DNA of 64,000 bases from NCBI GenBank assembly GCA_977006965.1, contig OZ345354.1, positions 2,728,001 through 2,792,000 of the forward strand, written 5' to 3'. This document shows positions 11,280 to 23,006 of this stretch, one piece after another (positions within the stretch are counted from its first letter, which is position 1; each line of letters begins with the position of its first letter). This stretch comes from Phymatolithon calcareum. Lineage: Eukaryota > Rhodophyta > Florideophyceae > Hapalidiales. The position numbers were made by a program, and so were the translations under genes. The notes beneath the pieces were generated by a model, which saw only the letters and a list, made by a program, of their open reading frames with translations, had not been told where the DNA came from and ran no database searches.

Positions 11280-11741
11280 GGAAAGCGTAGTGCAGCCACT
11301 TTGGCACTTTCCTACAGTACATGTTTTCGTTTCTGATATCTTGTGTGTACCACGGAAGGAGTAAGGCGCACGATATTATGAAATAAGGTATAAATACTTT
11401 GCCCTGCGGTTCCAATATCATTACAAAGTGTCATCTATTCGAAAGTCTGGGAGACTTTGTGCATTACCATACTTCTTTCAGGAAAATAAAGTACTTCTAT
11501 GGAATTTGAATTCGTTCCATCTTTTGGTCAAGGCGACTGTGCCACTACCGTATAATATAATTGCCAATACTTTATCTAGTACAACAAAGAGATGATGTCC
11601 TATCATTACTCCTACAGAAAATGCGTAACAGCGTTCTCCATCGAGGCAATCTAGTTTGGGTATGTGGGATCATTTCGATACTCGCACTAAAACCTACGTT
11701 GATGTGCCACCTCTCTTTGCGCCGACACTATCGCGGGAATT
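11280..11741. other. intergenic, nothing recognised
   Basis: Short AT-rich spacer between the unknown minus-strand gene and the decayed transposase. It contains CACTACCG at 11543, which by itself is not enough to call a CACTA terminus. Confidence 0.5.
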
Positions 11742-14700
11742 ATGTCTGGGCTCATACCGTCCAGAACACGGAAGAGAAGGAGCAGGAATCGGTTTTCCGA
11801 CATCGATCTACATTGCAAACCGGTGCACAAGAAGCCGGCAGCAAGCAAGCTGGTGGACCATGATTGTCTATCTCTCATTGATCGCGCGGAAACTAATACC
11901 CTACCGTTTACCCAAGACGGCCCAGAAACCGGTAACCTCGCAATGGCTGACGACATTTCACAAGTCTTAAACTCCGATATGAACTATCAATATACTTTCT
12001 CCAGCAGTCATGGTACAGAAGGTCAGGCAGCTCACCGGGCCGGACTCGTTGGACTCCGTGGACAGACTCTATCCTCAGCATCGCAGATAGGAGAGCCAAT
12101 TCGGGTATGAAGTGATGTCAGGGAAGTGTCACAGGTGGGCGATGTTGAATCATTCCTCCCTGAGCCTCGAGGACTTGATGCCAATGAAGAACGTATCGAT
12201 CTCACCGTTTCGGACCCGGTTTTGTCCCATATTTCTGAGACTGAGGACGTTGAGCCCAACGAAATATCTCTGCCTGCTTCTGATTTCTCCGTAGTTTTGG
12301 GCAATTGGCGAGTTATATGGGGTCTCCTTGTCACTAACGGAAATCGGAAAGTAACTAAAGAGCTCTATCAGTCCATTCAAGTTTTTGCGAACACAATTGT
12401 CCGTCTTCCACATTCATCCTGGAAGCAAAACTCAGCAGATATCGATGGAGATTGCACGGAGCTAAAAAAAGCGTCGTGTCTTTCTCACTTCAAGACGTTG
12501 ACGTCCGTTTTCACCCCCCTCATTTTGAATACCCTCGGTGCGAGAGGAACGAACTTCAACATGTTGGTGGACAACTAAGGCAGGAGCGAAACCTAAAACG
12601 TCCTCCACGGATGGTTTACCACAAGCCCCTGTTCGCATCATACTTCCTAGCGAGTATGTTCGACTTGACATGGCAACAGGTCCCGTTTTTAAGTGTATGT
12701 GCGCTACTAGTCTTCGCCATTTGGAACAGACACCCGACCCGAGCTCTGTGACGCATTCCACATACTCCACTCCTGAAATATCTTCCATAGAGTGCGTCGA
12801 CTTGTGGCCGGTCGTAGCATCTCGAGAATTGTTTTATGAGCTCCCACAAAGCTCTGATGTGGACAGATTATCGGCGCTTAATAGTTCATCGTACTCGGAA
12901 CGCGGAGATGTTCTCAGGGTCAGTATGTTTGGCTCATCCGCTTGTAACAGGGCAATAAGTATTGCCTTTCCTTCAACAAACTCCACACAAAGTCAAGCAA
13001 CTTTAATGGGGACTGTCGTTCATATCTGGGCTGTTCATCACAAAAAAAGAGCCAATTCAAATTCAATCGTGAATGTTGGGCTGGACGATCTTCATGTCCT
13101 AGACCAAGAACTCGTCAGAGCGCTGAGCTACGTTGATTACACGTCTCCTACAGATGCAGTTAGTGTCAACATCCCAGATCTTCCAGTCCTAGAACGGGAC
13201 TGTGCTGACTCAGACGACGCTTTGCACCAGAGAAGAGATGTTGACTCATCTGCTATGAAGCAAGCAATTAGGGCCCGACAATCTGCGTTAAAAGAGCTCA
13301 AGCGCCAAACGGACGCAGCATGGAATGGATGGACTAAGCCATTATTGAAACCTGGGGATATTGTCACAATGCTGCACCCGTGCGAAGCAGAGGATTTTTC
13401 TGATTCATCATCCGCACCTCCGTGCTACGCAGCAGACAATAACTCGCGCATGTGTATCGTCAACCGCTTTTGGACAGAGAATGACGAGAAGAGCAGACAC
13501 ACCTTCTGGATTCTTGCTGGAAATAACCAATCTCGTCATAATCCTGAGCTGTCTAGCTTAGAGCATCTCTGCGGCAGAATGAACCAAGATGGAGAGCAAA
13601 AATTTCGAGATGTACGGTCGGTTACTATTGCGGCTCGGCATGCAGGAGCGCGTGGCCCCGATCGTTACACCCCAATCAGCAGCGTGGGTGCGCTTGACAA
13701 CGGAGAGAAATATTTCATCTACAGATTTCTTCTGTACTGGGATGGGTTCGAAATGGCTACAGGGAAATCTGCATCAGGCGATGGTATCTACCTCGCCTGC
13801 TTAATTTTACCTGTTCAGGCCCGCACTTCCTCGAGTGCTGTGCGAATCGTCAGCCTCACACCGCCGGCTGTTAGGACTGATGCTGTGTTCGAAAAAGTGA
13901 GCGCAGATATCGTTCACGGCATGACTGAAGGATTTCCAGACTACGACGCAAATGGTGACAAACGCAGAATTTTTCTTGACCTGATCGGTTTCCTTGGGGA
14001 TACTCCTGCCATCAACGCTACATTGGATGTTCTGGGCCATAACACGGCCACTTGTTGCCATCTATGTAGGTTCTGCAGACGGTCCACAACAATTGTGGGA
14101 AGCAGATACAGCACACCACAGTGCCATTCCTTTGTCACAAGCATGGAAGAGGGTTCTACCAGCATAGGGCCGTTCAAGACTGCAGACCAAGTACAGAGAC
14201 TTGTCGTCCTCTCGGCATGAAACCACTTCTTAACTGTCCTTCTCTTCCGCTGCACGCGCTTCAACAAGCCATGATGGACGCTAGAGGTAGAATTCGGACC
14301 ACCCAGGGCGGAAAACCTATCTTATCTGGATATATTGACACTTATAAGGCATGTCTAGTGGCAACGGACCACCTCTTCACCGGCCATTTCCGTGATTGCG
14401 TTAACCTTGCGTTTCGGCTTCTTCCGTCGCAGAACCACCGCTTGTCCTGCGAAAGCTTCATGATCTGCTTCTTGTCAGATAGCGAGCTGCCTACGCAGAA
14501 TACACTTTTCGACCACCAGACAAAGAAACTATTTTCAATGGCAATGAGTGAACTTTATGCACTGGCGATAGTTGAAGAACTGGGATTTCTCTGTGGATGC
14601 TCCGCGGTCCAGTCCTCCAATCCCTTTATTTCTACAAAGTGCAAAATGGCAATCTCACTTGTTGGTTCGTGCTCGAGACTAATATCCGCGTTGTGGTATA

Positions 14701-16023
14701 CACCCCATGACATGCGCGACGGCGCACGGGCAGTGCATGAATTTAACAGAGAAAATGGCCAGGTTCTCCTTCACCGTTTACAAACACAAAGTGAAGGGCA
14801 CTTAGCGCAAGTTTGGACTTTATGTTCGATTTCAGATGCGGGCATAAACGTTTAGAGGACGCAAGATGTGACCCAAGAACAAAAGCGATCCTTTCTCATC
14901 AGCTTCAAGAGACTTTAGCAGCCATCAGGCTGCTCGACAAACCCAATGTACACAGCCTGCAAGAACTCGTCTGCTTTACACTTCCAATGGACGGACATGT
15001 CTCCAGGATAGGGGAGCTATGGCTTGAAAAAGCTCATCAGGATCTAAAACGAGGAATTTTGCAATCCAACGGCAAAGATGTTCAGATTTTGGCCATGAAA
15101 GGAGTGACATTTAATGATTGGCAAGAAAGACTTTCTCTTGTTGCTCCGGCGGCATTTCAAGAAGACAATTCGGCGCTGCGAAGTTGTTTCCGTTGCTTGC
15201 TGGACGGGACAAAGTTGCGGAAATCAGCGGATCTCTGGAGAGCGCCCATCGCATTCAGGTTCTCCGCGCGCTGGGGCCACATGGATGCATCCTGAATGAG
15301 CTGAGAAATCAAGATCGTAATGTTCTCTCTCCCAGAATCACAGGATCGGGGACATTGGTCTGGAAAATGAAGGACAACGTACGGTTGGCTCAAACCAACT
15401 TCGACACAGACTTGGCACGTCATGCATTTTTTGCGTTTACGGCAGCTTTGCAATTTACGGGGAACTTTTCTCGTGTCCTATTAGGTGACGCTGTGTCATC
15501 TACATTCTCTAATGGCACACCGGGTCCTTTTTTCCGCAAAGGGGATATTATTGATGCTCTGTGCTGGAGACCCGACGATAAATCGTTGCACATCCCTGTT
15601 CTAGTCCAAACTAATTGCTACAATGATTTCTTGAGCTTCCGAAACGACAGCGGTCCTTCTTTGTGGTGCATTACAACTTTCATTGCTCACCAGACAAGCG
15701 AATCAGTATGGGAGCACTACGCATGTTTGTTGCCTTGTCAGTCTCTTCCAACCACGTCTGTCGATGAGCATCACCGCCCGTGCAAATATTATGTTCCTGG
15801 TGGCTTGCAGTCAGAGCCACCGCAATACTCTATAGCTCAAATGGAACCCAGCATTCGAAAAGTGGGTACCTTGCACGACTGCACACATTTCAACTGCAAA
15901 CCTGCGCCATTTACGAGAAAATGTCCGACGGCAATAGAACACAGCTCTAACTTTTCCCCGTTAGATGGGGCCCAATTTTATGCTTTAACCAAACGAGAGG
16001 GTTATCCACCTCGACAAGGCTAG
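11742..16023 (+). pseudogene. Tnp2 (CACTA/EnSpm)-like transposase, frameshifted
   Basis: Successive frames 11742-12110, 12126-12578, 12538-14220, 14121-14855, 14813-15295 and 15118-16023 read as one long protein. The core in the 560-residue frame follows the Tnp2 layout: YWDGF, an (I/L)LP stretch, LTPPAV, ADIVHG, a DANGDKRR helix, GFLGDTPA, then LGH followed by CCHLC. Downstream frames continue with HSLQELV, LWLEKAHQDLKR and an NDWQERL segment that are consistent with the C-terminal half. At least three frame changes (near 12.56, 14.2 and 14.84 kb), plus one near 15.29 kb, indicate decay unless some are introns. Similarity is judged from motif order, so CACTA assignment is moderate; a KDZ-type transposase is the alternative. 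No terminal repeats could be confirmed. Confidence 0.6.
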
Positions 16024-16258
16024 GCGTTGAAGAATTATTACGGCGCCTTAGCGCAACTAGTACAAAATAGTCTATTTGCACCTCGGCTTATGGCACTTTT
16101 GCCTACAAGTATGTTTTTGTACCATCGTCTCCTACACTTTACCCAAAAAAAGGCCTTTGATATACAATTATTATGACACATGAGTCTGTTCAATCACCCC
16201 CACCTCAACTAGCAAGACACTGCAGTATCTCCCTGGTTGGAAACAGGAGACCCTTTGT

Positions 16259-16759
16259 GTGACGCACTACTCATTTGCAATGGCAAATGATCAGCCTGGC
16301 TATTTTTTGGCGCATCTGACAGAGCTTCGTACGCAGCACTTCTACTACCGCACAGAGATGTGGGTGCGTGATCCACCAGCCTCCCAAACGCAGATGGGCA
16401 GCGATGAAAGCTCCTCACAGCCGGCTCCGCAAGTGCCCGCACAAAACCCGTCTCCGCAGCAAGAATCGACCACGACTCCTCTGATCCCGCCGCAAGAGCC
16501 CCACCCGCCTCGAAAGAGGCGACGTCGATCGGCTCCAAGCTTAGAGTCCTCCCAGAGCTCTGCAGACCCCCGCGCAATGCATCCGACCTCGAGCGCCTCG
16601 TATGCGACCCATACGCGCAGAGGCAAACGTGGAATCACGACTGCGAGAACAGTTCGTGCCAGCTCAGGCCAGCCGAGGAGTAACTTGTCAGCTGCGCTCG
16701 GGTCTGGTGCGCGGTACATTAGACGTGGTGAACATGGTACCGAAGCCGGGTTTCGGTAA
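16259..16759 (+). CDS. low-complexity Pro/Ser/Arg-rich hypothetical
   Basis: A 166-residue frame rich in Pro, Gln, Ser and Arg with a strong basic cluster (PPRKRRRR) that could be a nuclear localisation signal. The likely methionine is MGSDESSSQPAP or the upstream ATG. It directly follows the decayed transposase and may be a remnant of the same element. A minus-strand frame of similar length (16809-16345) looks like a composition shadow. Little supports expression. Confidence 0.25.
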   Translation: MTHYSFAMANDQPGYFLAHLTELRTQHFYYRTEMWVRDPPASQTQMGSDESSSQPAPQVPAQNPSPQQESTTTPLIPPQEPHPPRKRRRRSAPSLESSQSSADPRAMHPTSSASYATHTRRGKRGITTARTVRASSGQPRSNLSAALGSGARYIRRGEHGTEAGFR

Positions 16760-17126
16760 GGTATTTCGTTAAGATCGCAATAAATCATTCCTGATAAAAC
16801 ATATATCATACAGTATCTCGATTATACCATAGTTTAATATCGCCGTGCTCTGACACCATGAGGCCCACATACTGTAAATTCACCCCAGTGCAGTATGCGG
16901 GTCGATATTATAAAGCACAGACTCTCCTACGATATATTTTAAGGTATTTGGAATATGCATTAAAGTCATGGTATTCATGTCATATATTTATGGTACATTC
17001 GAGAATTTTTCCTCCAGTGTTTGACAAGCCTCCGGCGCCGACTGGCTGGGCGTGGGCCTGTCCTGGGAGATGCGGGAAATTGTAAAAATCAGCAATTTTG
17101 GATTTTTTGTGAAAAAGGATTGAAAT

Positions 17127-17982
17127 CTAAACTTTTTTGAAACGTTTATTGCGATATGACACTAGTCGAAGCAGTAGTTCCTTTTGAGGTACGTGCACCT
17201 TCTTGGCAACCAGTTTGTCATTATCTGGATTGAAATTTCGCTCCGGTGCTGACAACGTCACAAACAGCACAATCTGTGCCGTATCTTCCCAGCCGAGAAC
17301 GTGCCGCTCGAAGTCCGGCTTCACCTCAAACAGGAGCGAAATGCGAGAACAGATTCGACCCTATCGCTTTGGTGATCCTGAAATTGCTCGAAAAACACAT
17401 AAAATCCTTGGACCTGAGGGTGGTACTCCTCAATCTTTGGGACGCCGTCTCCCTCGAGCCACATTTGCATCAGCATGGGTATGTTGGCCAGAGATGAGGG
17501 CCAGACAACGGCCACTCTTAGAATATGACCGCCTTCAACTTGCACTTTAACGTCTCTTGCTTTCTCGCCGGCTCCCGTCGGCAGCTGCATCGATACAGAG
17601 ACACGGTTGTCTTTGGTTTTGGGGTCCTTCCATTTAGAGAGCACATATGGCGGTTTAAACTCCAACGGACCCATGAGTAGCTCCGCCCCGTACACGCCGG
17701 CTTCAGAGCCAATTTCATCATTATCATCGATGAAACCACAATCCACTTCATCAGCCTCATTGTCTACGAGACCGGCGCCAGCAGCTGCGCTAGATTATGT
17801 CCGAAGTTTTCCCGCTTTAGACATCGCAAAATAACGATAGGGTTAGAATATCTTCGATGGGACATTCAAATCATAGTATCAAAATGAAACTTACCGTTTG
17901 TGGCCGCAGCTCCATACTTTTCGTCAACGAGCTTTTTAAATCGTTTTAGAAATTTTTCTAGATGAACGGGGGCGAAAATCAT
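17127..17982 (-). pseudogene. two-exon gene of unknown function with a frameshift
   Basis: Exon 1 runs from ATG 17982 to 17895 (MIFAPVHLEKFLKRFKKLV). An intron with a GTAAGT donor at 17894 and acceptor GCGCAG ending at 17785 (110 bases) joins in phase to exon 2 from 17784. Exon 2 holds PYVLSKWKDPKTKDNRVSVS, QLPTGAGEKARDVKVQVE and KIEEYHPQVQGFYVFFEQF. The frame breaks at about 17321 and continues in another frame as KPDFERHVLGWEDTAQIV up to the stop at 17127. The charged, evenly spaced composition and good splice sites indicate a real gene before the break. I do not recognise a domain; it may be a dispersed lineage-specific family. Confidence 0.5.
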
Positions 17983-19738
17983 AGCATACTGCTTGTGTCG
18001 ATGCCAATTTGCGGCCTAGTCTGTAGGCTTCACGGCGCCCGTGGCCACGAGCTGTGCGAGCGTGCGTGCCGCGCGAGGGTTGGCGGCAACTGAGTCTGGG
18101 TGTGTGTTTCTGCGCTTCGATGGCATAGTGGGATGCGTGGAAGTGATGAGAGGATGTGCACGGAAGGTAGATAGCACACAGCGACAACAGCTCTAATATT
18201 ATTATAGTAGTGCTAACCAGTAGAGTATTGGACGTTTTCGAGATTGTTCGCACTGAAACCACTTGTTCCAGTTTCATTTGCAAAGCAGTTTCTCATAGCA
18301 ATCCCAGAATAATCATCCAATATAAAATGACTGAGATATCGTGGCCAATCATAATAGATTAAATCTCCTTACGGAACTGTAGTAATTACGTGCCTTTTCA
18401 AATGGCCGATTTTCCTGAAACTGTGGCGTCCAACGTCACTATCATACTCCTATACAAATATCTCCCTTCAAATTGTCATTACAGCTTGCATTTACAGCAA
18501 GCAATTACAGATAGCATTACAGTCATTACAGTACCATAGGTTTCGATGCGTACTTACACAATGAAAGATCACCAAGGGCAAACCCTAGAACCGCTGCTTA
18601 CACTGTAAGCACATTGGCGGCGCCTGCGGCGGGCTAGGAAGCCGCGAAGCGGCTTCCATATTCTTCCATTGATCCAATTCTCATACTGCCAAGTCATCTT
18701 TTGATCTATTGTTTTTCTTTAAAGGTCGGCGCTTCGCGCCGCCCTTGGCTTTTCGCCAGGGAACAACCCGACCAAAACCAGTGTGCCTTCCTGTGCGATT
18801 CACAAAACCACAGAAAACAACGCTTGTACGAAGCCCAACGAATCGAACGGTATAAAAACACGCATTGAAATAACTTCAAATCTAAAACTATCCACATTGT
18901 GGAACCATCAAATCTATATAGGGACTGTCTTTAACTAATAAACACGCGTCATTTGAATAGACAACTGTAAGTATGTTTTGAGATATCGTATCTCAAAGGT
19001 GCCCATAATGCCGTTTTCTGGGTATAATACCGTTTTTCAGATGGGCAACTTATGCATACTAGGCTACGTATGCAGCAATTTTTGGCATAACGGAACAGTT
19101 TAGTTTGTTCTGAATAAAAAGTTGGCATTAATTTTAGAGTTACGGTTTCGAACGACTCTGTATCGGCTTTATAGTTTTTCAAAACCGTGGACAGTGCCAC
19201 TGTTTTTCAGGAAAACGGCATTATAATCGGCCATGCCGAAAACTTTAATGCCGATTACGAAAATTTGAAAGTTCAAAAATCGTTAAATACAATTTACCAC
19301 TCTGAGAGATGAGAAAACGTAATCAAACATACACACTGATACAATCACAGACCATCGCTGAGATGTGCGTTACATTTTAGGATGATTGACCAGGAGGTGG
19401 ATGACACCGCAAAGTGTATTATTTCTACTGTCCATTCTCAGGTTAAGTTGAGGCTTTACGAGCCTCATCTTCAACAGTAGCACTGGTTAAGAAACGGAGG
19501 CGGACTGTCGCCGTGCGAGCGGTTGTGCCCATAGGAAGCCGATTATGTCTCCTCCGACGAATTCTCTGTGCTCAGTGCCGGTTTACTGGATAGAGCGCCC
19601 GGTCTCAGTATCGCTACTACTAATTGCCGCTTTCGCGAACTGTTCGGCGCAAGTCCCAGTGTGTGCAGTTTGCTCTCGTCATTAGCAAGCGGTTTGCGAC
19701 GGCCGAATAGCAAGCCCATACACATGCTCTGAGCCCTT
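17983..19738. other. non-coding, small hairpins only
   Basis: No credible gene. GC-rich hairpins stand out against AT-rich surroundings, notably GGAAGCCGCGAAGCGGCTTCC at about 18639-18659 and a related GC block at 18726-18745. The words ATAATGCCGTTTTC near 19006 and GAAAACGGCATTAT near 19213 are inverted copies about 200 bases apart, a possible decayed foldback element. Confidence 0.5.
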
Positions 19739-20492
19739 ATGTTCCTAAGAATCTACGCTACTGAGCATATCCACGCCACGATTGCCGGCGTGGACGAGAA
19801 AACGTACAGAAAGTGGCAATGGACATTTGTTAAGATTTTAGGGTGTTTGAAACTGGTTCGTCACATCTCTCTTGAATGACCTAGCTGTTCCTTTGTTTTA
19901 TTCTAACCTCAAAGTTTCTCAGATTTCTTTTGAAAGCCGTGTAGGAGACGAGTCCGTTGAGGGGTGTTTTATCTCTGTAGATGAAACTGAATGTCCCATA
20001 CAAGAACCTACACCTTTTGACACCACTTCGTACAGCCACAAAACAAATGAACCTGGAGTGCGTTATGAAGTTGCCGTCTCTGTGGGGACAGCCAACATAG
20101 TCTGGGCAAATGGGCCTTGGCCATGCGGCTCATGTAGCGACGTTCATATTTTCCGAGGGGGGCTCAAGCAGATGCTTGATATCGACGAATTCGTCATCGC
20201 CGATAGCGGTTACACGGACACCCGGGACGTGCAGCCCCCAGGCACAGCACATCCATTGCACTCTCCGTTGGCCAATATTCGGGCCCGGCACGAGAACGTT
20301 AACAAACGTTTGAAACAATTTTTTGTGCTCAAGCAACGGTTCCGGCACCCCCTCTCACGGCACGGCGATTGCTTTTTTGCAGTATTGAATATAAAATATT
20401 TGATGCTCAAAGAGGAACCTCTGTTTTCTGTTGATTTTGAAATAAATATCAAGTGTCATACAGTACTGTACAGTAGTTACAAATCATTTTGA
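19739..20492 (+). pseudogene. DDE transposase of the DDE_Tnp_4 type, frameshifted
   Basis: The 5' part (ATG 19739 to 19873) gives a helix-turn-helix-like segment (GVDEKTYRKWQWTFVKILG). After a one-frame change the frame 19872-20492 gives the catalytic region. Candidate catalytic residues are D in SVDET, D in IADSGYTD and E in RHENVNKRLKQF. SYSHKT, RYEVAVSVGTANIVW and PWPCGS match the core of DDE superfamily endonucleases (PIF/Harbinger-like group). The frame break and lack of a clean start suggest a dead copy. A related C-terminal remnant lies at 50.3-50.6 kb. Terminal repeats were not found. Confidence 0.65.
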
Positions 20493-20996
20493 ATCTTAAA
20501 TGAGTATACTTACATAAATTGGGCTCCAAATAAATTGACTGCGTGTTTTGCTGCGTTGAAAATTTATTACTTTCCCGCATCTCCCTGGACCAGGAGGTAG
20601 ACAGTGAATCGGTAGTGCGAGAGAGAGACAGAACTTCGGCAGGGCCTTATGTAGAGAAAAGGAGTGCTGCCTAATTGCAGCAATCGGTAGTCACAAGTCA
20701 TGTGCTACCCACGATGTAAAAACGGTAAAAACTAGTATCACGTAGAATTGTGATTAGGAGTGTGTCCTTCAAGTGTCACCTTGGGAAATCTGTCAGACAT
20801 CGGTACAATTCATGTACCGTGTAGAAGCACTATTGACAGTCACCCAAGACACATACAGCATGGACTACGTGTACTACTGTGCTGTAGATTTTCAGTTATT
20901 CTTTCTCTCTCTGTAATCTCAAAGCATTGAAGCCTTAAATGGCTTCAAAAAATTGCTTGGAGAAATCTTCGCGGGTGATTGCACTGCGTGATTCCT
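20493..20996. other. intergenic, nothing recognised
   Basis: AT-rich spacer. Contains a small hairpin (ATTGAAGCC/GGCTTCAA, about 20928-20948) and no gene. Confidence 0.5.
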
Positions 20997-21024
20997 TGAA
21001 GGGTGGACGATCGTCCACCCTTCA
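20997..21024. repeat. perfect 28-bp palindrome
   Basis: TGAAGGGTGGACGA and its exact reverse complement, no loop. Confidence 0.85.
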
Positions 21025-21027
21025 CGC

Positions 21028-21061
21028 AATATGATATGATACTCGAGTATCATATCATATT
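21028..21061. repeat. perfect 34-bp palindrome
   Basis: Arms of 17 bases built on ATATGATATGATACTC, no loop. It lies three bases after the preceding palindrome, forming a double hairpin just outside the copia element. Confidence 0.85.
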
Positions 21062-21174
21062 ATATTGCCAGGTGGTCAAGGGCCTGCGTACAGTACACCA
21101 CTCATCTTGCATGAGGCAATTACAGTATGCAATTTAAGTGGATGACCTTGAGTCGAATAAAACGAGTATATTTT

Positions 21175-21452
21175 TGTCGTCAAAGGCCTTCTCTGTGCCT
21201 CGTGCGATCCGCCGTGTGTACAATCACACGGCTGGTTGGTCGCACGGCAGACGGTGTGTGGTGTGTGTGCGACAAGCGGAGGCTTGTCGGAGTGAGAATG
21301 GGCTGGGTGGAGACCCGAGCGTTTGCGATATCGTTATTCATTCTGCCCAAGAGGGCAGATGCGAGATATGTACGACTTTGTACCACAGGGGCCCGCCGAC
21401 TCACAGGGTCGGTGGCTGTAAGCTCATGTATGCACTTGTCAAAAAACGGACA
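21175..21452 (-). repeat. 3' LTR of the minus-strand copia element
   Basis: 278 bases, TGTCGTCAAAGG to AAAAACGGACA on the plus strand. It lacks a 20-base block present in the 5' LTR. Confidence 0.93.
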
Positions 21453-21686
21453 CTCCCTCCCATGAGCTGTCTGTGGTCCAAACAACATATTGAACATCAA
21501 AATCACTAAGAGGGGAAACAAAATACAAACAAAACGAAAAAAGGGGGGAAAAGGGGGAATCATAACAATGGAGCACAAAGGAAAATTCGCATCTCCCGCG
21601 GTCTTCCCAAGACCGTAAATGCCCATCATCCACACTCCGCAGGAGGCAAGCAATCCGAAACTTCTCTCTGAAGCAGCGGGGGAGGA

Positions 21687-23006
21687 ATGGAAGAGGAGGG
21701 TCGGCTGCAAGATGGGGGCAAGCCATGGCCGTGGGTTCCGGGGAACCGGCGTGCTATTGCCGGCGTCGGCGAGGAGAATAGAGCGCAGACGGCACAGGGA
21801 GAGAAACTAAAACGTCGTGCGGGACGCGGGGGTCGCAGCCGGAAAAGGAGAAAGCGGGAGAGCGCGATGGCGCTGGGTGTCGAGGTCGGTGACGACGGGG
21901 GTGTTTCCGGTGCGGCCGGCATATGCACAGACACGGGTGGTGCAGCTGAATCCAAGGAAATACGGGGAAGGCCCGAAAACAAGACCGTAAAGGCGGCGAA
22001 GGCTTCGGCCTCCCAAGTTGCCGATAGCGCGGATGCGCCAATGCGTGGTGGACGGGCCGGGACAGCGAAAGGTGCCGCTACGAAGCCCATTTCCGTGAGG
22101 CAGCAATCTGCCATTACCGAACCCACGATGGATGCCGACCCGTCGCGTGCCACCAATGCTGGCTTGGTGAGCAGTTGTACGGGCCCGTTGTCACGGAGAA
22201 ATGTCAAGGGGCAAGGTTTCTTGGCAGCCAAATTGGCGCCATCTATCGCGGAAAATCGCCGGACACGGCGGTGGCATCTGGACTGGAGCACGCCGCGGTG
22301 GAAGACGAAGAGCAATCGACGCCAATATGCATATAAAAGGCGCAAAGCGCGTGTCGTCGCGTCCCGGTTAAGTCGTGTGCGTGCACAGAGCGTGCATGAA
22401 AATGCAGTCGCGTGCAGCGAGTGGGTCAGTGCCGTGCTTGCGGCGGGGGCGAGGGACTACTACCACGGAATGGAGCTGCGGGCCGGTTCTCCGTCGGTAC
22501 TGGAGCGCTCCCCAGGTGCTCAAACGCTGCGCGCCGGACACGATCACGGCGTATACGACGAGGATGGGCGCTGGATCGTGGAGGCGCTGGCTCTTGGCGA
22601 CAATAGCGAGGACCCCAACGGCCTCGTGATTAGGGCAGGTGTGACGCATGCGAGCGCTGAGGGCAGGGCACCAGTGGAGGTGTTTCACCCGGTGTGCTGG
22701 AACGGGGCTCTTTTCGACGGCGTAACGGATGGGTCTATCACCATGGAGACGTATGCTATCCCTGGATCCAGAGCGGAGGGCTACTGGGAGGAGACCGCAC
22801 AGTGCTATGTCCCCGCGCGCCGCGACAGCTCTAGGCAGGAGAGCTATAAGCGAAATTGTGGCGGGGCGTATCCTTGGCTTCCTGGAGCGTTATCCAGGCG
22901 TTGCAGTACATACGTCGGGAATCGGCGCGCGGGAGCCTGTCGAGTGGCCTCCATTTGTGCGGCGCCGGTGGCCGGGACAGCCACGCCGGACCTTCACTAC
23001 GCATAG
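21687..23006 (+). CDS. antisense cargo ORF inside copia element, N-terminal part
   Basis: A 439-residue frame from ATG 21687, opposite in strand to gag-pol and lying between pol and the 3' LTR. It is GC-rich, unlike the rest of the element. The first 170 residues are basic and Gly/Ala-rich with a KRRAGRGGRSRKRRKRE-type cluster. Residues about 180-395 are more ordered (ENAVACSEWVSAVLAAG, WIVEALALGD, VFHPVCWNG). Coding sense appears to leave this frame near 22.84 kb and continue in the frame of 22729-23451, implying one frameshift or a short intron. I do not recognise a family for this portion. Confidence 0.5.
   Translation: MEEEGRLQDGGKPWPWVPGNRRAIAGVGEENRAQTAQGEKLKRRAGRGGRSRKRRKRESAMALGVEVGDDGGVSGAAGICTDTGGAAESKEIRGRPENKTVKAAKASASQVADSADAPMRGGRAGTAKGAATKPISVRQQSAITEPTMDADPSRATNAGLVSSCTGPLSRRNVKGQGFLAAKLAPSIAENRRTRRWHLDWSTPRWKTKSNRRQYAYKRRKARVVASRLSRVRAQSVHENAVACSEWVSAVLAAGARDYYHGMELRAGSPSVLERSPGAQTLRAGHDHGVYDEDGRWIVEALALGDNSEDPNGLVIRAGVTHASAEGRAPVEVFHPVCWNGALFDGVTDGSITMETYAIPGSRAEGYWEETAQCYVPARRDSSRQESYKRNCGGAYPWLPGALSRRCSTYVGNRRAGACRVASICAAPVAGTATPDLHYA

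Noticed and set aside
18600-18760. Structured RNA gene from GC-rich hairpins
   Set aside because: Hairpins are short, with no conserved RNA motif visible; could be simple inverted repeats.
11543-20617. CACTACCG at 11543 and CGGTAGTG at 20610 as terminal repeats of a 9-kb CACTA element
   Set aside because: Only eight bases match, the following bases diverge, no 3-bp target duplication is evident, and the same 8-mer also occurs at 4853.
21626-22345. Minus-strand 239-residue frame opposite the copia cargo gene
   Set aside because: Shadow of the GC-rich plus-strand gene; its Pro/Ser/Arg-rich translation has no domain pattern.
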